From assembly GCA_963771595.1 (NCBI GenBank), contig CAVYUC010000008.1, positions 124,001 through 188,000 of the forward strand: a stretch of 64,000 nucleotides of DNA, read 5' to 3'. This stretch comes from CAVYUC01 sp963771595. Lineage in GTDB: Bacteria > Bacteroidota > Bacteroidia > Bacteroidales > Prolixibacteraceae. A model generated the notes under the pieces. It saw nothing but the letters and a program-made list of their open reading frames with translations. It did not search any database and was not told the origin of the DNA. Positions within the stretch are counted from its first letter, which is position 1. Each line of letters begins with the position of its first letter. Made by a program: the position numbers and the translations under genes. Positions 36,179 through 45,029 of this stretch are shown here, piece by piece.

Positions 36179-37294
36179 TTACTTTCTTATAATTTTAACT
36201 TTTTTGGTTGGCGCCCGCTGAATGTTGCGGATATGTACCTGGTGCGCCACATTTTTGGCTATATCTGCAAATGCCTGTCCGGTAAGTGTATCGGTTTCCG
36301 TTGCTGCAGGTTTTCCCTCATCGCCGCCCTCGCGAATGCTCTGCACGATGGGAATCTGCCCCAATAGTTTCAGTCCTGTTTTTTCCGCCATTTTCTTTCC
36401 GCCTTCCTTGCCAAAAATGTAATATTTGTTTTCAGGAAGTTCTTCGGGTGTAAACCACGCCATATTTTCAACCAAACCTAAAACAGGAACATCTATGGAT
36501 TTGCTCTGGAACATACTCACTCCACGGACTACATCAGCCAGTGCGATATCCTGGGGGGTGGTTACAATTACTGCTCCGGTAACAGGCACCGACTGTACCA
36601 GTGTAAGATGAATATCACTGGTTCCGGGAGGAAGGTCAAACAGCAAATAATCCAGTTCGCCCCAGTTGGCATCCGAAATCAATTGTTTCAAAGCGCTGGA
36701 AGCCATTGGCCCCCGCCAGATAACCGCACTGTCGGAGTCTACAAAAAAACCGATGGAAAGAAACTTCACCCCGTATTTTTCAACCGGATTAATGACATCG
36801 CGGTTATTCACTTTTTCACCGGTAGGGCGGGTATTTTCGGCGCCAAACATTTTGGGAACCGAGGGGCCAAAAATATCTGCATCAATCAATCCGACTTTCG
36901 CGCCTGTATTGGCCAGCGCAACTGCCAGGTTCACCGCCACGGTTGATTTTCCAACACCTCCTTTTCCGGATGCAACAGCAATAATATTTTTCACTTTGGG
37001 CAACACCGGACGCTCCATGTCGTGAATAAACTTCACCGCAATATTATCTTCAATTTCCACCTGATCACCCAGGTGTTTTTTTATCGCTTTTTCAGATTCG
37101 AGGACGATTTGTTCGATATGCGGGTCATCACTGCGCTGAAAAACAAGCGAAAAACTTACCCGCTGCCCGGCAATCCGGATTTCCTGCGGCATATCAAGCG
37201 ACACAATATCTTCACCGGTTTCCGGATATTTTACTTCGCGCAGGGCATCGGTAACATTCTTGGGAACTATTAATTTTTTAGGAATATCTGCCAT
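36179..37294 (-). CDS. Mrp/NBP35-family Fe-S cluster carrier ATPase
   Basis: A 371-residue cytosolic P-loop ATPase (ApbC/Mrp) that binds and transfers Fe-S clusters to apo-proteins. The N-terminal MIP18/DUF59 domain (about 1-85) contains ALREVKYPETGEDIVSL. The ATPase domain has the deviant Walker A GKGGVGKST, switch DADIFGPSVP and LLFDLPPGTSDIH. The usual C-terminal CxxC is not seen; AWFTPEEL stands where MSYFxCP is common, as is found in some Bacteroidota homologues. The start was placed at MADIPKKL; a longer frame upstream is hydrophobic and lies across the promoter. Confidence 0.9.
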   Translation of the reverse strand: MADIPKKLIVPKNVTDALREVKYPETGEDIVSLDMPQEIRIAGQRVSFSLVFQRSDDPHIEQIVLESEKAIKKHLGDQVEIEDNIAVKFIHDMERPVLPKVKNIIAVASGKGGVGKSTVAVNLAVALANTGAKVGLIDADIFGPSVPKMFGAENTRPTGEKVNNRDVINPVEKYGVKFLSIGFFVDSDSAVIWRGPMASSALKQLISDANWGELDYLLFDLPPGTSDIHLTLVQSVPVTGAVIVTTPQDIALADVVRGVSMFQSKSIDVPVLGLVENMAWFTPEELPENKYYIFGKEGGKKMAEKTGLKLLGQIPIVQSIREGGDEGKPAATETDTLTGQAFADIAKNVAHQVHIRNIQRAPTKKVKIIRK

Positions 37295-37311
37295 AATGAA
37301 AATTTTAATTG

Positions 37312-37344
37312 CAAAACTAAGAATATAACAGGAAAGGTAACCAA
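37312..37344 (-). promoter_or_regulatory. Promoter of the Mrp gene
   Basis: TAGTTTTG on the minus strand (complement of 37312-37319) fits TAnnTTTG; TTG at 37342-37344 is 22 bp upstream. The start codon is 17 bp downstream of the box. Confidence 0.5.
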
Positions 37345-37758
37345 TGGTTGAAACAAAAATCCATGGAATCATTTTTTAAAATTAATGGCTGGTTTATATT
37401 ACCTCCGTTAAGAATGCTTCCTTGTATTTATTGGTGTTGTCGGGTTGCGCAAAATCAGCATTGCAGAATATTTATCAATGCGTTTAAATGAATAACGAGG
37501 GGCTCAAATCCCATCATATCCGGCTTATACTGCGCCTGATCTTAAGGCACGGAGTTAGTTATTCCAACATAGCATCGGGCATATTATCCTTCCGTGTAAC
37601 CAACTTTTATTTAACTGTCTGTATGATTCTGTGGTTATGATTTTGTGACTCGAAGCAATGATTCATAACAAATTCTTTCACCATGTTAAATAAATGATTT
37701 TTCCCCTTAAATTAAAAACCAATCCATTGTATTTATTGTTGTTACTAATAAAACACCC
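37345..37758. other. Intergenic region, no gene recognised
   Basis: AT-rich, no ORF with family resemblance. The only pattern seen is a direct repeat TTGTATTTATTG followed by (G/T)TGTT at 37422 and 37727. Confidence 0.4.
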
Positions 37759-38993
37759 ATGGACAGCACAATTGGAATTTTAACAAAAGGATACGGATAT
37801 TTCAGCCAAAAAGTTTGAACAGAAAAATACTGACGTTTACCGCACCAGGCTATTTCTTCAAAAAACCATCGTATTGAGGGGCAGCGAGGCTGCCAGCATT
37901 TTTTACGACCAGCAAAAGTTTATGCGAAAAGGCGCCACTCCCAAAAGGTTTCAACGAACCTTGTTTGGAGAAGGTGGTGTACAGGGTTTGGATGGAAACA
38001 GCCACGTGCACCGGAAAGCACTTTTTATGAAGGAGATGCATGAAGAAAGCCTGCAGCGCATGGAAATGATTTACAAAAAGAACTGGATACAGACGCTGCA
38101 GGAATGGCAAAAAGCCGAACGAATTATATTATTCAGCGAAGTTGAAAAAATACTAACCCGCTCGGCCTGCGAATGGACCGGTGTTCCTTTGGAAGAAAAT
38201 GAAGTGGAAAAGAGAACGCACCAGTTATCGGCAATGATTGATGGCTCGGGTGGAATCGGTACTCGTTTTTATAAGGGCAAAACGCGCACGCAGACAGGCG
38301 GAGGAATGGATTGGTGAGATGGTAGATGCGGTGAGAAAACAACAAAATAAAATTGCTGAAGACTCAGTTTTTCACCGGTTTTGTTTTTATCGCGATTTGG
38401 ATAAAAACCTGGCGGATGTTCATACAGTAGCAGTGGAAGTGCTTAATTTGCTTCGCCCGATAGTAGCCATTGCGCGTTACGTGGTTTTTGAAGCGCTGGC
38501 CCTTCATCAACACCCGGAATACCGGAAGCAAATAAGTGCCGGAGACAAAAACTTCATCCATGTGTTTGTACAGGAAGTCCGGCGGTTGTATCCGTTTTTT
38601 CCTTTTGTGGCCGCCATAACAAAAGAGGAATTTACATGGCAAAATGTTCATTTCCCTGAAAAAATACGGGTTCTGCTTGATTTGTATGCCACCAACCACA
38701 GTCCACAATTGTGGGAAAACCCGGATGATTTTCAACCCCAACGGTTCAAAAAACGGGAAATATCTGCATGGGATCTGGTGCCTCAAGGCGGCGGCGATCA
38801 TGAACACAATCACCGTTGCGCGGGAGAATGGATAACCATCCGGATTATGGAACAATCCCTTTCCCTGCTGGTAAATGCAATGACATACGAAGTACCGCCG
38901 CAAAACCTGAAGATAAACATGTCCCGCATTCCGGCCATTCCCAAAAGCCGGTTCGTCATTAACAGGGTTTCAAAGATGAGTAAATTGTTGTAA
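37759..38993 (+). pseudogene. CYP152-type cytochrome P450 fatty-acid peroxygenase, two frameshifts
   Basis: Three frames together give a complete ~410-residue CYP152 protein, like Bacillus P450-BSbeta (YbdT), which hydroxylates or decarboxylates fatty acids with hydrogen peroxide. The first frame (ATG 37759, GILTKGYGYFSQK) shifts at an A5 run (37808-37812). The second carries GSEAASIFYDQQKF and GLDGNSHVHRKALF and shifts at an A4 run (38279-38282). The third has EEWIGEMVDAV, LNLLRPIVAI, FVQEVRRLYPFFPFV, LLDLYATNHSP and the haem-ligand region PQGGGDHEHNHRCAGEW. The Arg next to LRPIVA that binds the fatty-acid carboxylate is present. Both shifts are single extra A. All functional motifs survive, so decay is recent or the shifts are sequence errors. 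Confidence 0.85.
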
Positions 38994-39000
38994 ATATGCG

Positions 39001-39222
39001 TCCTGTTACTTTCGGGGCCCTCCTGTAGGGGTCTGACCCTTTCCTGTAAGGTTTAGAGGCATCCTGTTAACTTCGCAACCTTTCCTGTTAAGCAGGAAGC
39101 ACAAAAATAACAACAGGACGATTAAATATTGCTACAGGACGGCTTCTACACTAACTCTGATATACTAAAAATCAAACAGGACTGGTTACAAACCAACAGG
39201 ACGAACTCAAAAAGCTACAGGA
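39001..39222. repeat. 20/21-bp periodic array of TCCTGT boxes, inverted at its centre
   Basis: Five TCCTGT boxes start at 39001, 39021, 39042, 39062 and 39083 (steps 20, 21, 20, 21). After a central TTCCTG-TTAAG-CAGGAA palindrome, five inverse boxes ACAGGA start at 39113, 39134, 39176, 39196 and 39217 (steps 21, 42, 20, 21; one place skipped). The sequence between boxes is not conserved. Most boxes read GTCCTGTT or its complement. It fills the gap between the P450 pseudogene and the alkyltransferase-like gene. Function unknown. Confidence 0.75.
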
Positions 39223-39245
39223 GACCATTTTTTATTGCAGGAAGT

Positions 39246-39575
39246 TTACATTTCCAACTCTTTTGCCGGATCCCAGAAATGCTTTTCGAAACCGATGATT
39301 TGATCGCCTTTAACTTTCACACCTTCGTTTTCGAGGAGCTCGTTCATTGCAGTTGGTGTGTCAAAATGGTGTTTGCCGGTGAGCAATCCGTTGCGGTTGA
39401 CCACACGGTGGGCAGGCACATATTCCCGGTAGCTGTGGGCGGCATTCATAGCCCAGCCTACCATCCGCGCTGAACCGGCAGTACCAAGGTATCTTGCAAT
39501 GGCGCAGTAGGAAGTTACACGTCCAGGCGGGATTAGTTTGACTATTTCGTAAACCTGTTGAAAAAAATCGCTCAT
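39246..39575 (-). CDS. Alkyltransferase-like (ATL) protein of the MGMT family
   Basis: A 109-residue protein corresponding to the C-terminal DNA-binding domain of O6-methylguanine-DNA methyltransferase. The helix-turn-helix part (VTSYCAIARYLGTAGSARMVGWAMN) with its Arg finger is intact. The active-site motif PCHRV reads PAHRVV, so the alkyl-accepting Cys is Ala. Such ATL proteins bind alkylated guanine without repairing it and hand the lesion to nucleotide excision repair. It lies downstream of trmB on the same strand; a palindromic repeat lies between them. Confidence 0.9.
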   Translation of the reverse strand: MSDFFQQVYEIVKLIPPGRVTSYCAIARYLGTAGSARMVGWAMNAAHSYREYVPAHRVVNRNGLLTGKHHFDTPTAMNELLENEGVKVKGDQIIGFEKHFWDPAKELEM

Positions 39576-39587
39576 AACTTAAATTGC

Positions 39588-39670
39588 TTGTCATTTCGAC
39601 GAGTACCCGAGGAGAAATCTGCTTCAAACCTGAAGATTTCTCACCCGGAATACGGGATTCGAAATGACAA
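39588..39670. repeat. Palindromic element of the CTGTCATTT family
   Basis: TTGTCATTTCGACGAG ... GAGGAGAAATCTG and the inverse GATTTCTCACCCGG ... TTCGAAATGACAA form a hairpin of about 83 bp with a short loop. Same family as E1-E3 in the trp operon. Confidence 0.65.
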
Positions 39671-39684
39671 TCTGAAATTTTTAA

Positions 39685-40428
39685 TCAATGCACATCTTTC
39701 GCACTCCGCCCGAAACTGCGGTACTCATCTTTTTCAATATCCATTTCGGGTTCCTTAAATTCATTCCCGTGTAACCTGAAGGCGATATATTTTATGGTTA
39801 TACCGCGCGCCAGCCACTGCTTTTCGTAAAATGTTTTAATCTGCAATGTTTCATTCAGAATTTCTGAATTGTACAAATCATCCGTTTCAGCCAGTACTTC
39901 AAATTGGTTTAAATGCACCAGTTCGCGGGTGTAGGTATATTGAAAATTACTGTCGGTTTTCAGATGAATAATTCCGTCTTTTTTCAGGAAGGTTTTATAC
40001 TTGTTCAAAAATATTGTTGAAGTCAGCCGCTTGCGGGTTTTCTTCATTTGCGGATCGGGAAAGGTGAGCCAGATTTCGGAAACTTCATTTTGTCCAAAAA
40101 ACTGTCCAATTATTTCGATGTTGGTACGCAGAAAAGCCACATTGCGGAGACCTTTTTCCTGTGCTTCCTTGGCTCCTTTCCACAAACGCGCACCTTTTAT
40201 ATCAATTCCAATAAAATTCTTATCCTGATGTTTTTCCGCCAGCTCAACCGAATATTCGCCTTTTCCACAGCCCAGTTCAACAACAACAGGATTATCGTTC
40301 TTAAAAAAAGAAGAGGCCCAACAGCCTTTTAAATGAAAATCACTGGTTTGAATGGTACTAAACGGAGCCTGAACCACATGCTCAAAAGTCTCCATTTCTG
40401 CGAATTTGGACAGCTTGTTTTTTCCCAC
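39685..40428 (-). CDS. trmB: tRNA (guanine-N7-)-methyltransferase
   Basis: A 247-residue SAM-dependent methyltransferase that modifies G46 of tRNA. The SAM-binding motif is VVELGCGKGEYSVELA (about residues 48-63), followed by NFIGIDIKGARLW. The family signature SEIWLTFPDPQMKKTRKRL carries the catalytic Asp, and HLKTDSNFQYTY completes motif V. Length is normal. The gap to gldH upstream is 47 bp, so it may belong to the ricT-gldH-trmB transcript. Confidence 0.93.
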   Translation of the reverse strand: MGKNKLSKFAEMETFEHVVQAPFSTIQTSDFHLKGCWASSFFKNDNPVVVELGCGKGEYSVELAEKHQDKNFIGIDIKGARLWKGAKEAQEKGLRNVAFLRTNIEIIGQFFGQNEVSEIWLTFPDPQMKKTRKRLTSTIFLNKYKTFLKKDGIIHLKTDSNFQYTYTRELVHLNQFEVLAETDDLYNSEILNETLQIKTFYEKQWLARGITIKYIAFRLHGNEFKEPEMDIEKDEYRSFGRSAKDVH

Positions 40429-40475
40429 ATTGTTTAAATTTTACGAGACTTGCCCGATATCATACATTGCATCCT

Positions 40476-40952
40476 TTACGAACCGACTTTTTCTATCCTG
40501 AAACCTATATCATGAATCCCTTCGAGTATATCTTCGCGCATTCCCTGCTGAATTTTAACGGTATATTCTCCCGAAACAGGAAAATAAACATTGCGCCGAT
40601 ATATCACCTGCCGGGTTTTAACATTGCCCAAACCTTCGCCCAGCCATTTCCCTGAAGGATTGGCCAGCGTCAGTTCGAATGTATCTTTTTCCGCCTTACC
40701 GTTTGGTTGCTCAATTTCGATGAACAACCATAAATTACTGAACCCGTAATTTGTTTCGTTTCGTACATCAATTAACAGGTTGTGATTTTGCAGGGTATCC
40801 GTTACGGGAATGTTAAATACCACCAGTGAATCTTTATGCCATTCTGATTCAGGAATGGTTTTATATTCTTCATAAACCCTTGAATCATCGCAGGAAGCAA
40901 TAACAACAAACATAAAGACTGCTGTGAATAACTGATAAACTATTTGCTTCAT
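40476..40952 (-). CDS. gldH: Gliding motility lipoprotein GldH
   Basis: A 158-residue lipoprotein with signal MKQIVYQLFTAVFMFVVIASC, lipidated at Cys21. The following DDSRVYEEYKTIPESEWHKDSLVVF is characteristic of GldH. The rest is a beta-sandwich-like domain (YFPVSGEYTVKIQQGMRED...GIHDIGFRIEKV). GldH is needed for gliding and is associated with T9SS in Flavobacterium; homologues occur in non-gliding Bacteroidota. Its start overlaps the ricT stop by four bases, the conserved arrangement in this phylum. Confidence 0.9.
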   Translation of the reverse strand: MKQIVYQLFTAVFMFVVIASCDDSRVYEEYKTIPESEWHKDSLVVFNIPVTDTLQNHNLLIDVRNETNYGFSNLWLFIEIEQPNGKAEKDTFELTLANPSGKWLGEGLGNVKTRQVIYRRNVYFPVSGEYTVKIQQGMREDILEGIHDIGFRIEKVGS

Positions 40953-42079
40953 CTTCTTCTCGGATTTCGATTTAAATTCCGGTTTAAATTTCTTTTCTTT
41001 TTTCGAAGCTTTTTCTTAGGCTTATTAAAACGATCCAAGTCTTCGGTTCCAACGGTATTCAAAAAAGTGTCTTCATCCTTTTTAAGCAAAGCTGCTCCTT
41101 CTGAAACCAATTTCTCGGGTTTTTGGCCTTGCCGGTTCAGGCGCTGCACCTGTTTGACCGTTTTTACCGGAACGGCAACAAGAGTCGAAGGTCCGTTACC
41201 GCGTATGGAATACCAGTAAACTCCTTTAAAAATATCTGCTTTAAGATAATCATACGTTCCAAATTCAGTTTCAAGAGGAATGCTGGTTGGCGGAAAATCC
41301 TTCTGGGCGTCAATGTAAGTTGCCACTTCGTAATTAAGGCAGCATTTGAGTTTTCCGCACTGGCCGGCAAGTTTCTGCGGATTGAGCGAAATATCCTGAT
41401 AACGCGCAGCATTTGTAGTTACCGATACAAAATTGCTCATCCAGGTAGCACAGCATAATTCGCGGCCACAGGGTCCGATTCCTCCAATACGGCCTGCTTC
41501 CTGACGGGCGCCAATTTGTTTCATTTCAACACGGATACGGAAATTATCGGCAAGTACACGAATCAACTGACGAAAGTCCACGCGTTCATCAGCAATGTAA
41601 TAGAATATTGCTTTGGTGCAATCGCCCTGATATTCTACATCACCAATTTTCATGTCAAGTTTTAAATCGGCAGTAATTTGCCTGGAGCGGATCATTGTAT
41701 CGTATTCCAGGGAAATGGCCTCCCGCCACTTGTCAATATCAATTTGTTTGGCTTTCCGGTAAACTTTCCTGAATTCACCGTTTACCATGGTAACTTTATG
41801 TTTTTTCATTTGTTCACCAACCAGTTCGCCCATTAACGACACGATACCAATATCGTGTCCCGGATTGGCCTCAACGGCAACCAAGTCTCCCACTTCCAGT
41901 TTCAGGTTATTTACATTACGATAATAATCCTTGCGGGTATTTTTAAACCGAACTTCAATAATGTTATCCGCTAATCCGATACTTGTGATGTCTTTCATCC
42001 AATCGGTAGCATGCAGTTTGGCACAGCTGCTCATATTTGATTTACAAATTCCACGTTCTATTGCATCAACATTTTCCAT
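40949..42079 (-). CDS. ricT: PSP1-domain protein RicT (YaaT-like)
   Basis: A 376-residue cytosolic protein of the PSP1 family. In Bacillus RicT (YaaT) joins RicA and RicF in an Fe-S complex that affects RNase Y and sporulation; in Bacteroidota its role is unknown. The PSP1 core spans about 30-270 with VEVRF-like IIEVRFKNTRKDYY, the conserved GDLVAVEANPGHDIGIV, and Cys clusters GPCGRELCCATW and CGKLKCCLNYE. The Arg/Asn/Lys-rich C-terminal tail (residues 350-376) is low complexity and may bind nucleic acid. The start was taken at MENVDAIE. It overlaps gldH by four bases. Confidence 0.88.
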   Translation of the reverse strand: MENVDAIERGICKSNMSSCAKLHATDWMKDITSIGLADNIIEVRFKNTRKDYYRNVNNLKLEVGDLVAVEANPGHDIGIVSLMGELVGEQMKKHKVTMVNGEFRKVYRKAKQIDIDKWREAISLEYDTMIRSRQITADLKLDMKIGDVEYQGDCTKAIFYYIADERVDFRQLIRVLADNFRIRVEMKQIGARQEAGRIGGIGPCGRELCCATWMSNFVSVTTNAARYQDISLNPQKLAGQCGKLKCCLNYEVATYIDAQKDFPPTSIPLETEFGTYDYLKADIFKGVYWYSIRGNGPSTLVAVPVKTVKQVQRLNRQGQKPEKLVSEGAALLKKDEDTFLNTVGTEDLDRFNKPKKKLRKKKRNLNRNLNRNPRRR

Positions 42080-42144
42080 TGGCAAGAGTTTAATCCAGAT
42101 AAGGTTCAGTCAAAAAAACTGAAAATCATTTACATTACAATGCA

Positions 42145-42152
42145 CAAAAATA
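42145..42152 (-). promoter_or_regulatory. -7 box of the ricT-gldH-trmB unit
   Basis: TATTTTTG on the minus strand matches TAnnTTTG, 65 bp before the ricT start. A -33 TTG at ideal spacing was not found. Confidence 0.35.
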
Positions 42153-42330
42153 ATGATTAATGCCAATTTGATAAGGAAAACGCTGCTTTTTAAACTGAAT
42201 CTAAAAAATGAACAGTAAGAATTTGTTTAATACTGCAAGATTTGCGAATTACAATGAAAATTCAGGGACTGCAAAATGGAATAATCTAATTTGAATAATT
42301 CTGTTATTTCTGTAGTTTTCCTTGTGTGGG

Positions 42331-42462
42331 TTTCAGCGAAATCAGCGGGAGAACTTTTTTATTTCCGCAGATGATGCGGATTTTTATTGAATAAAAAATT
42401 ATAACGTATTTTGGTTTATTCTATGTCTTCCATCTGAGGTTTTCTGCGAAATCGGAGGGAGA
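42331..42462. repeat. Direct repeat pair in the ricT-holB gap
   Basis: TTTCAGCGAAATCAGCGGGA (42331) and TTTCTGCGAAATCGGAGGGA (42441), each followed by GA, differ at three of 22 positions and are 110 bp apart. No ORF is present in the 387-bp gap 42080-42466. Confidence 0.5.
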
Positions 42463-42466
42463 GATT

Positions 42467-43591
42467 TTATCGTTTAATGAGACGTACCATGCGCAGAGCG
42501 GTATCGAGAAAAATTATCCGCGGATTACCATTCATTGATATATGCCGGATTCCCTGTTCAAACTCTTCGGTAAAAGGAATCACATTTCGTTCATTAATGT
42601 ATGGCGCAAAATTCTTCCCCCAGCTTTTTTCTTCATCCGTTAGATAAACCAACCTGTCGTTTTTCAAATTCATCATGAAATATTCTCGTACCAGCCGGAG
42701 CGAAAAATTAAAATACATCTTTTGCTTATCGCGGCCAATTGCAGCCATTTCTTCTGCCCACTTTATCAGTTCGATTACTTCACGTTTAAAAGCGAAACGC
42801 ATCATTTCCTGAAATTTGGTAAAAAAGAATTGTGAATCTTCACCGGGATTAAGGTATTCAAGCGCTTTAATATAATCGCCGTTTGCCAGATGAACCACGT
42901 TGATTACCTGTTGATGATTAACACCTTCAATTTTTAGCAATGCGTTTTTCATCGATTCGGTATCGATAAATGGCACTTTTACCAGTTGCGCCCGGGAACG
43001 AATAGTAGTGATAATGGATTCTTCATTTTCCGTCACCATCAGAAAGAGTGTTTTGTTAGGCGGTTCCTCAATGAGTTTCAGTAATTTATTGGAACAGGAA
43101 GGGTGCATTTTTTCAGGCAACCAGATGATCATCACCTTAAATTCGGATTCAAAGGATTTGAGGTTCAGTTTACGCATGATGGAATCACTTTCCTTCTCGT
43201 AAATCAGTCCCTGAGCATTTTCATTATCAAGGTATACAAGCCACTGGCTTAAAGTAAAATAAGGATTCGCAATTACCATTTCGCGCCATTGTGCAAGAAA
43301 ATCGTCGCTAACAGGTTTTTTCAGTTCTTTTGTTGTAAATACCGGAAAAACAAAATGCAAATCAGGATGTGCAAGTTTACGATATTTCCTGCACGACGGG
43401 CATTCGCCGCAAGAGTCATTTTCCTGCCGGTTGCGGCACGATACAAACTGTGCAAAAGCCAGTGCCAAAGCCAGTTTTCCCGTTCCCTCAGGGCCGGTAA
43501 ACAGCTGCGCATGACTAATCCGTTGTTCGTGAACCGAGTGAATTAAACGCTGCTTAATTTCTTCCTGTCCGATTACTTCGCTAAAAAACAT
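42467..43591 (-). CDS. holB: DNA polymerase III subunit delta'
   Basis: A 374-residue AAA+ clamp-loader subunit. It starts MFFSEVIGQEEIKQRL, has a Walker A TGPEGTGKLALALA (about 37-50), a zinc module with four Cys (CRNRQENDSCGECPSC) and the arginine-finger/sensor 1 segment ESIITTIRSRAQLVKVPF. The nucleotide loop is GPEGTGKLA rather than GxxGxGKT, as expected for delta' which need not hydrolyse ATP. Length is typical of Bacteroidota. The 380-bp gap to ricT suggests a separate transcript. Confidence 0.9.
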   Translation of the reverse strand: MFFSEVIGQEEIKQRLIHSVHEQRISHAQLFTGPEGTGKLALALAFAQFVSCRNRQENDSCGECPSCRKYRKLAHPDLHFVFPVFTTKELKKPVSDDFLAQWREMVIANPYFTLSQWLVYLDNENAQGLIYEKESDSIMRKLNLKSFESEFKVMIIWLPEKMHPSCSNKLLKLIEEPPNKTLFLMVTENEESIITTIRSRAQLVKVPFIDTESMKNALLKIEGVNHQQVINVVHLANGDYIKALEYLNPGEDSQFFFTKFQEMMRFAFKREVIELIKWAEEMAAIGRDKQKMYFNFSLRLVREYFMMNLKNDRLVYLTDEEKSWGKNFAPYINERNVIPFTEEFEQGIRHISMNGNPRIIFLDTALRMVRLIKR

Positions 43592-43691
43592 CTGCCAAAA
43601 ATAATTGTTTTGTTTTTGTTATCCGGTATTACCACAACATTAAATTATGTGGAGCCCAAAAACGTTGAAGTTTAGTGCGGAATTTTATTTT

Positions 43692-43699
43692 TATCTTTG
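43692..43699 (+). promoter_or_regulatory. -7 box of the pgk promoter
   Basis: TATCTTTG fits TAnnTTTG, 36 bp before the pgk ATG. The nearest TTG lies 24 bp upstream (43665-43667), wider than usual. Confidence 0.45.
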
Positions 43700-43734
43700 A
43701 TAGAAATTCAACAAAATCAAAAAAAACGAATAAT

Positions 43735-44928
43735 ATGCAAACAATTCACAACTACGATTTTTCAGGTAAAAAAGCACTCATCCGGGTAGATTTTAATGTA
43801 CCGCTGAATGAAAATTTTGAAATTACCGATGATACCCGCATAAAAGCTGCTTTGCCTACTATCAAAAAAGTAATGAACAGCGGTGGCTCCCCTGTTATCA
43901 TGTCACATTTTGGCCGGCCAAAATCAGGCCCCGAAGATAAATTTTCAATGAAACACCTGGTTGGCCATTTAAGCGAACTGCTGGGTAAGGAAGTAAAGCT
44001 TGCTCCCGACTGTATTGGCGAAGAAGTAAAGGAAATGTGCCAAAATCTGAAACCGGGTGAAGCTTTGCTGCTCGAAAATCTTCGTTTTCATAAAGGTGAA
44101 GAAAAAGGTGATGAAGAGTTTGCCGGTAAACTTGCCGAAAACGGCGACTGCTGGATTAATGATGCTTTTGGAACCGCACACCGTGCACATGCATCAACAG
44201 CCGTAATCGCCAAATTTTTCCCCAACGATAAAATGTTTGGGTATTTGATTGAAAGCGAAGTGGAAAGCCTGGATAAGGTGGTTAAAAACCCAAAACGTCC
44301 TTTGACAGCAATTATGGGCGGTGCAAAAGTTTCCACTAAAATTACCATTATCGAAAACCTGCTTGCCCAGGTTGACAACCTTATTCTGGGTGGTGGAATG
44401 ACCTATACTTTTGTGAAAGCAAATGGTGGCGAAGTGGGAGATTCCATTTGCGAAACTGAATTTCTGGATACAGCCAGAAATATCGAAAAACTGGCAAAAG
44501 AAAAAGGGGTGAACCTGATAATGGCCACTGATGTAGTTGCAGCCGATGCATTCAGCGAAGATGCCAATACCAAAATAATACCGTCCAACGAAATTCCCGA
44601 AGGCTGGCAAGGACTGGATGCCGGTCCTGAAAGCATTGAGAATTTTAAGGAAGTCATTAAGAATTCGGCTACAATTTTATGGAACGGCCCGGTCGGCGTA
44701 TTCGAAATGAACAAATTTGCCGAAGGTTCAAAGGCCGTTGGAAATGCAATAGTTGAAGCAACTGAAAAAGGCGCCTTTTCATTGGTTGGCGGGGGCGATT
44801 CAGTTGCCTGTGTCAATAAATTCAACCTCGCCGATGGAATGTCGTACATTTCAACGGCTGGCGGCGCACTGCTTGAATACCTCGAAGGACGCACACTTCC
44901 CGGAGTTGCTGCGGTGAGAGGAGAATAA
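43735..44928 (+). CDS. pgk: Phosphoglycerate kinase
   Basis: A 397-residue glycolytic kinase transferring phosphate between 1,3-bisphosphoglycerate and ADP. The start at MQTIHNYDFSGK gives the usual N-terminus; upstream codons lie over the promoter. Motifs: KKALIRVDFNVPLN (substrate-binding Asp/Asn), SHFGRPK (His/Arg), NDAFGTAHRAHAS, AIMGGAKVSTK, and the nucleotide-binding C-domain with LWNGPVGVFE and GGGDSVACV. Length and motifs are normal. It is monocistronic, with its own promoter and a strong terminator. Confidence 0.96.
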   Translation: MQTIHNYDFSGKKALIRVDFNVPLNENFEITDDTRIKAALPTIKKVMNSGGSPVIMSHFGRPKSGPEDKFSMKHLVGHLSELLGKEVKLAPDCIGEEVKEMCQNLKPGEALLLENLRFHKGEEKGDEEFAGKLAENGDCWINDAFGTAHRAHASTAVIAKFFPNDKMFGYLIESEVESLDKVVKNPKRPLTAIMGGAKVSTKITIIENLLAQVDNLILGGGMTYTFVKANGGEVGDSICETEFLDTARNIEKLAKEKGVNLIMATDVVAADAFSEDANTKIIPSNEIPEGWQGLDAGPESIENFKEVIKNSATILWNGPVGVFEMNKFAEGSKAVGNAIVEATEKGAFSLVGGGDSVACVNKFNLADGMSYISTAGGALLEYLEGRTLPGVAAVRGE

Positions 44929-44962
44929 AACATTCAAAACAAAAAACAAATACTTTATCCTG

Positions 44963-44997
44963 ACCCGGTTTGTCAAATGACACACCGGGTTTTTTTA
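44963..44997 (+). terminator. Intrinsic terminator of pgk
   Basis: ACCCGGT ... ACCGGGT with an inner TGTCA/TGACA helix (one T-C mismatch) and a 2-nt loop, spanning 44963-44990 and followed by seven T. Confidence 0.9.
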
Positions 44998-45029
44998 TGC
45001 TGAAAAAATCAAGTAACTTTAAAACAAAA

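Noticed and set aside
39001..39222. CRISPR array
   Set aside because: The repeated unit is only six to eight bases, the steps are 20-21 bp and the orientation reverses midway; no cas gene is near.
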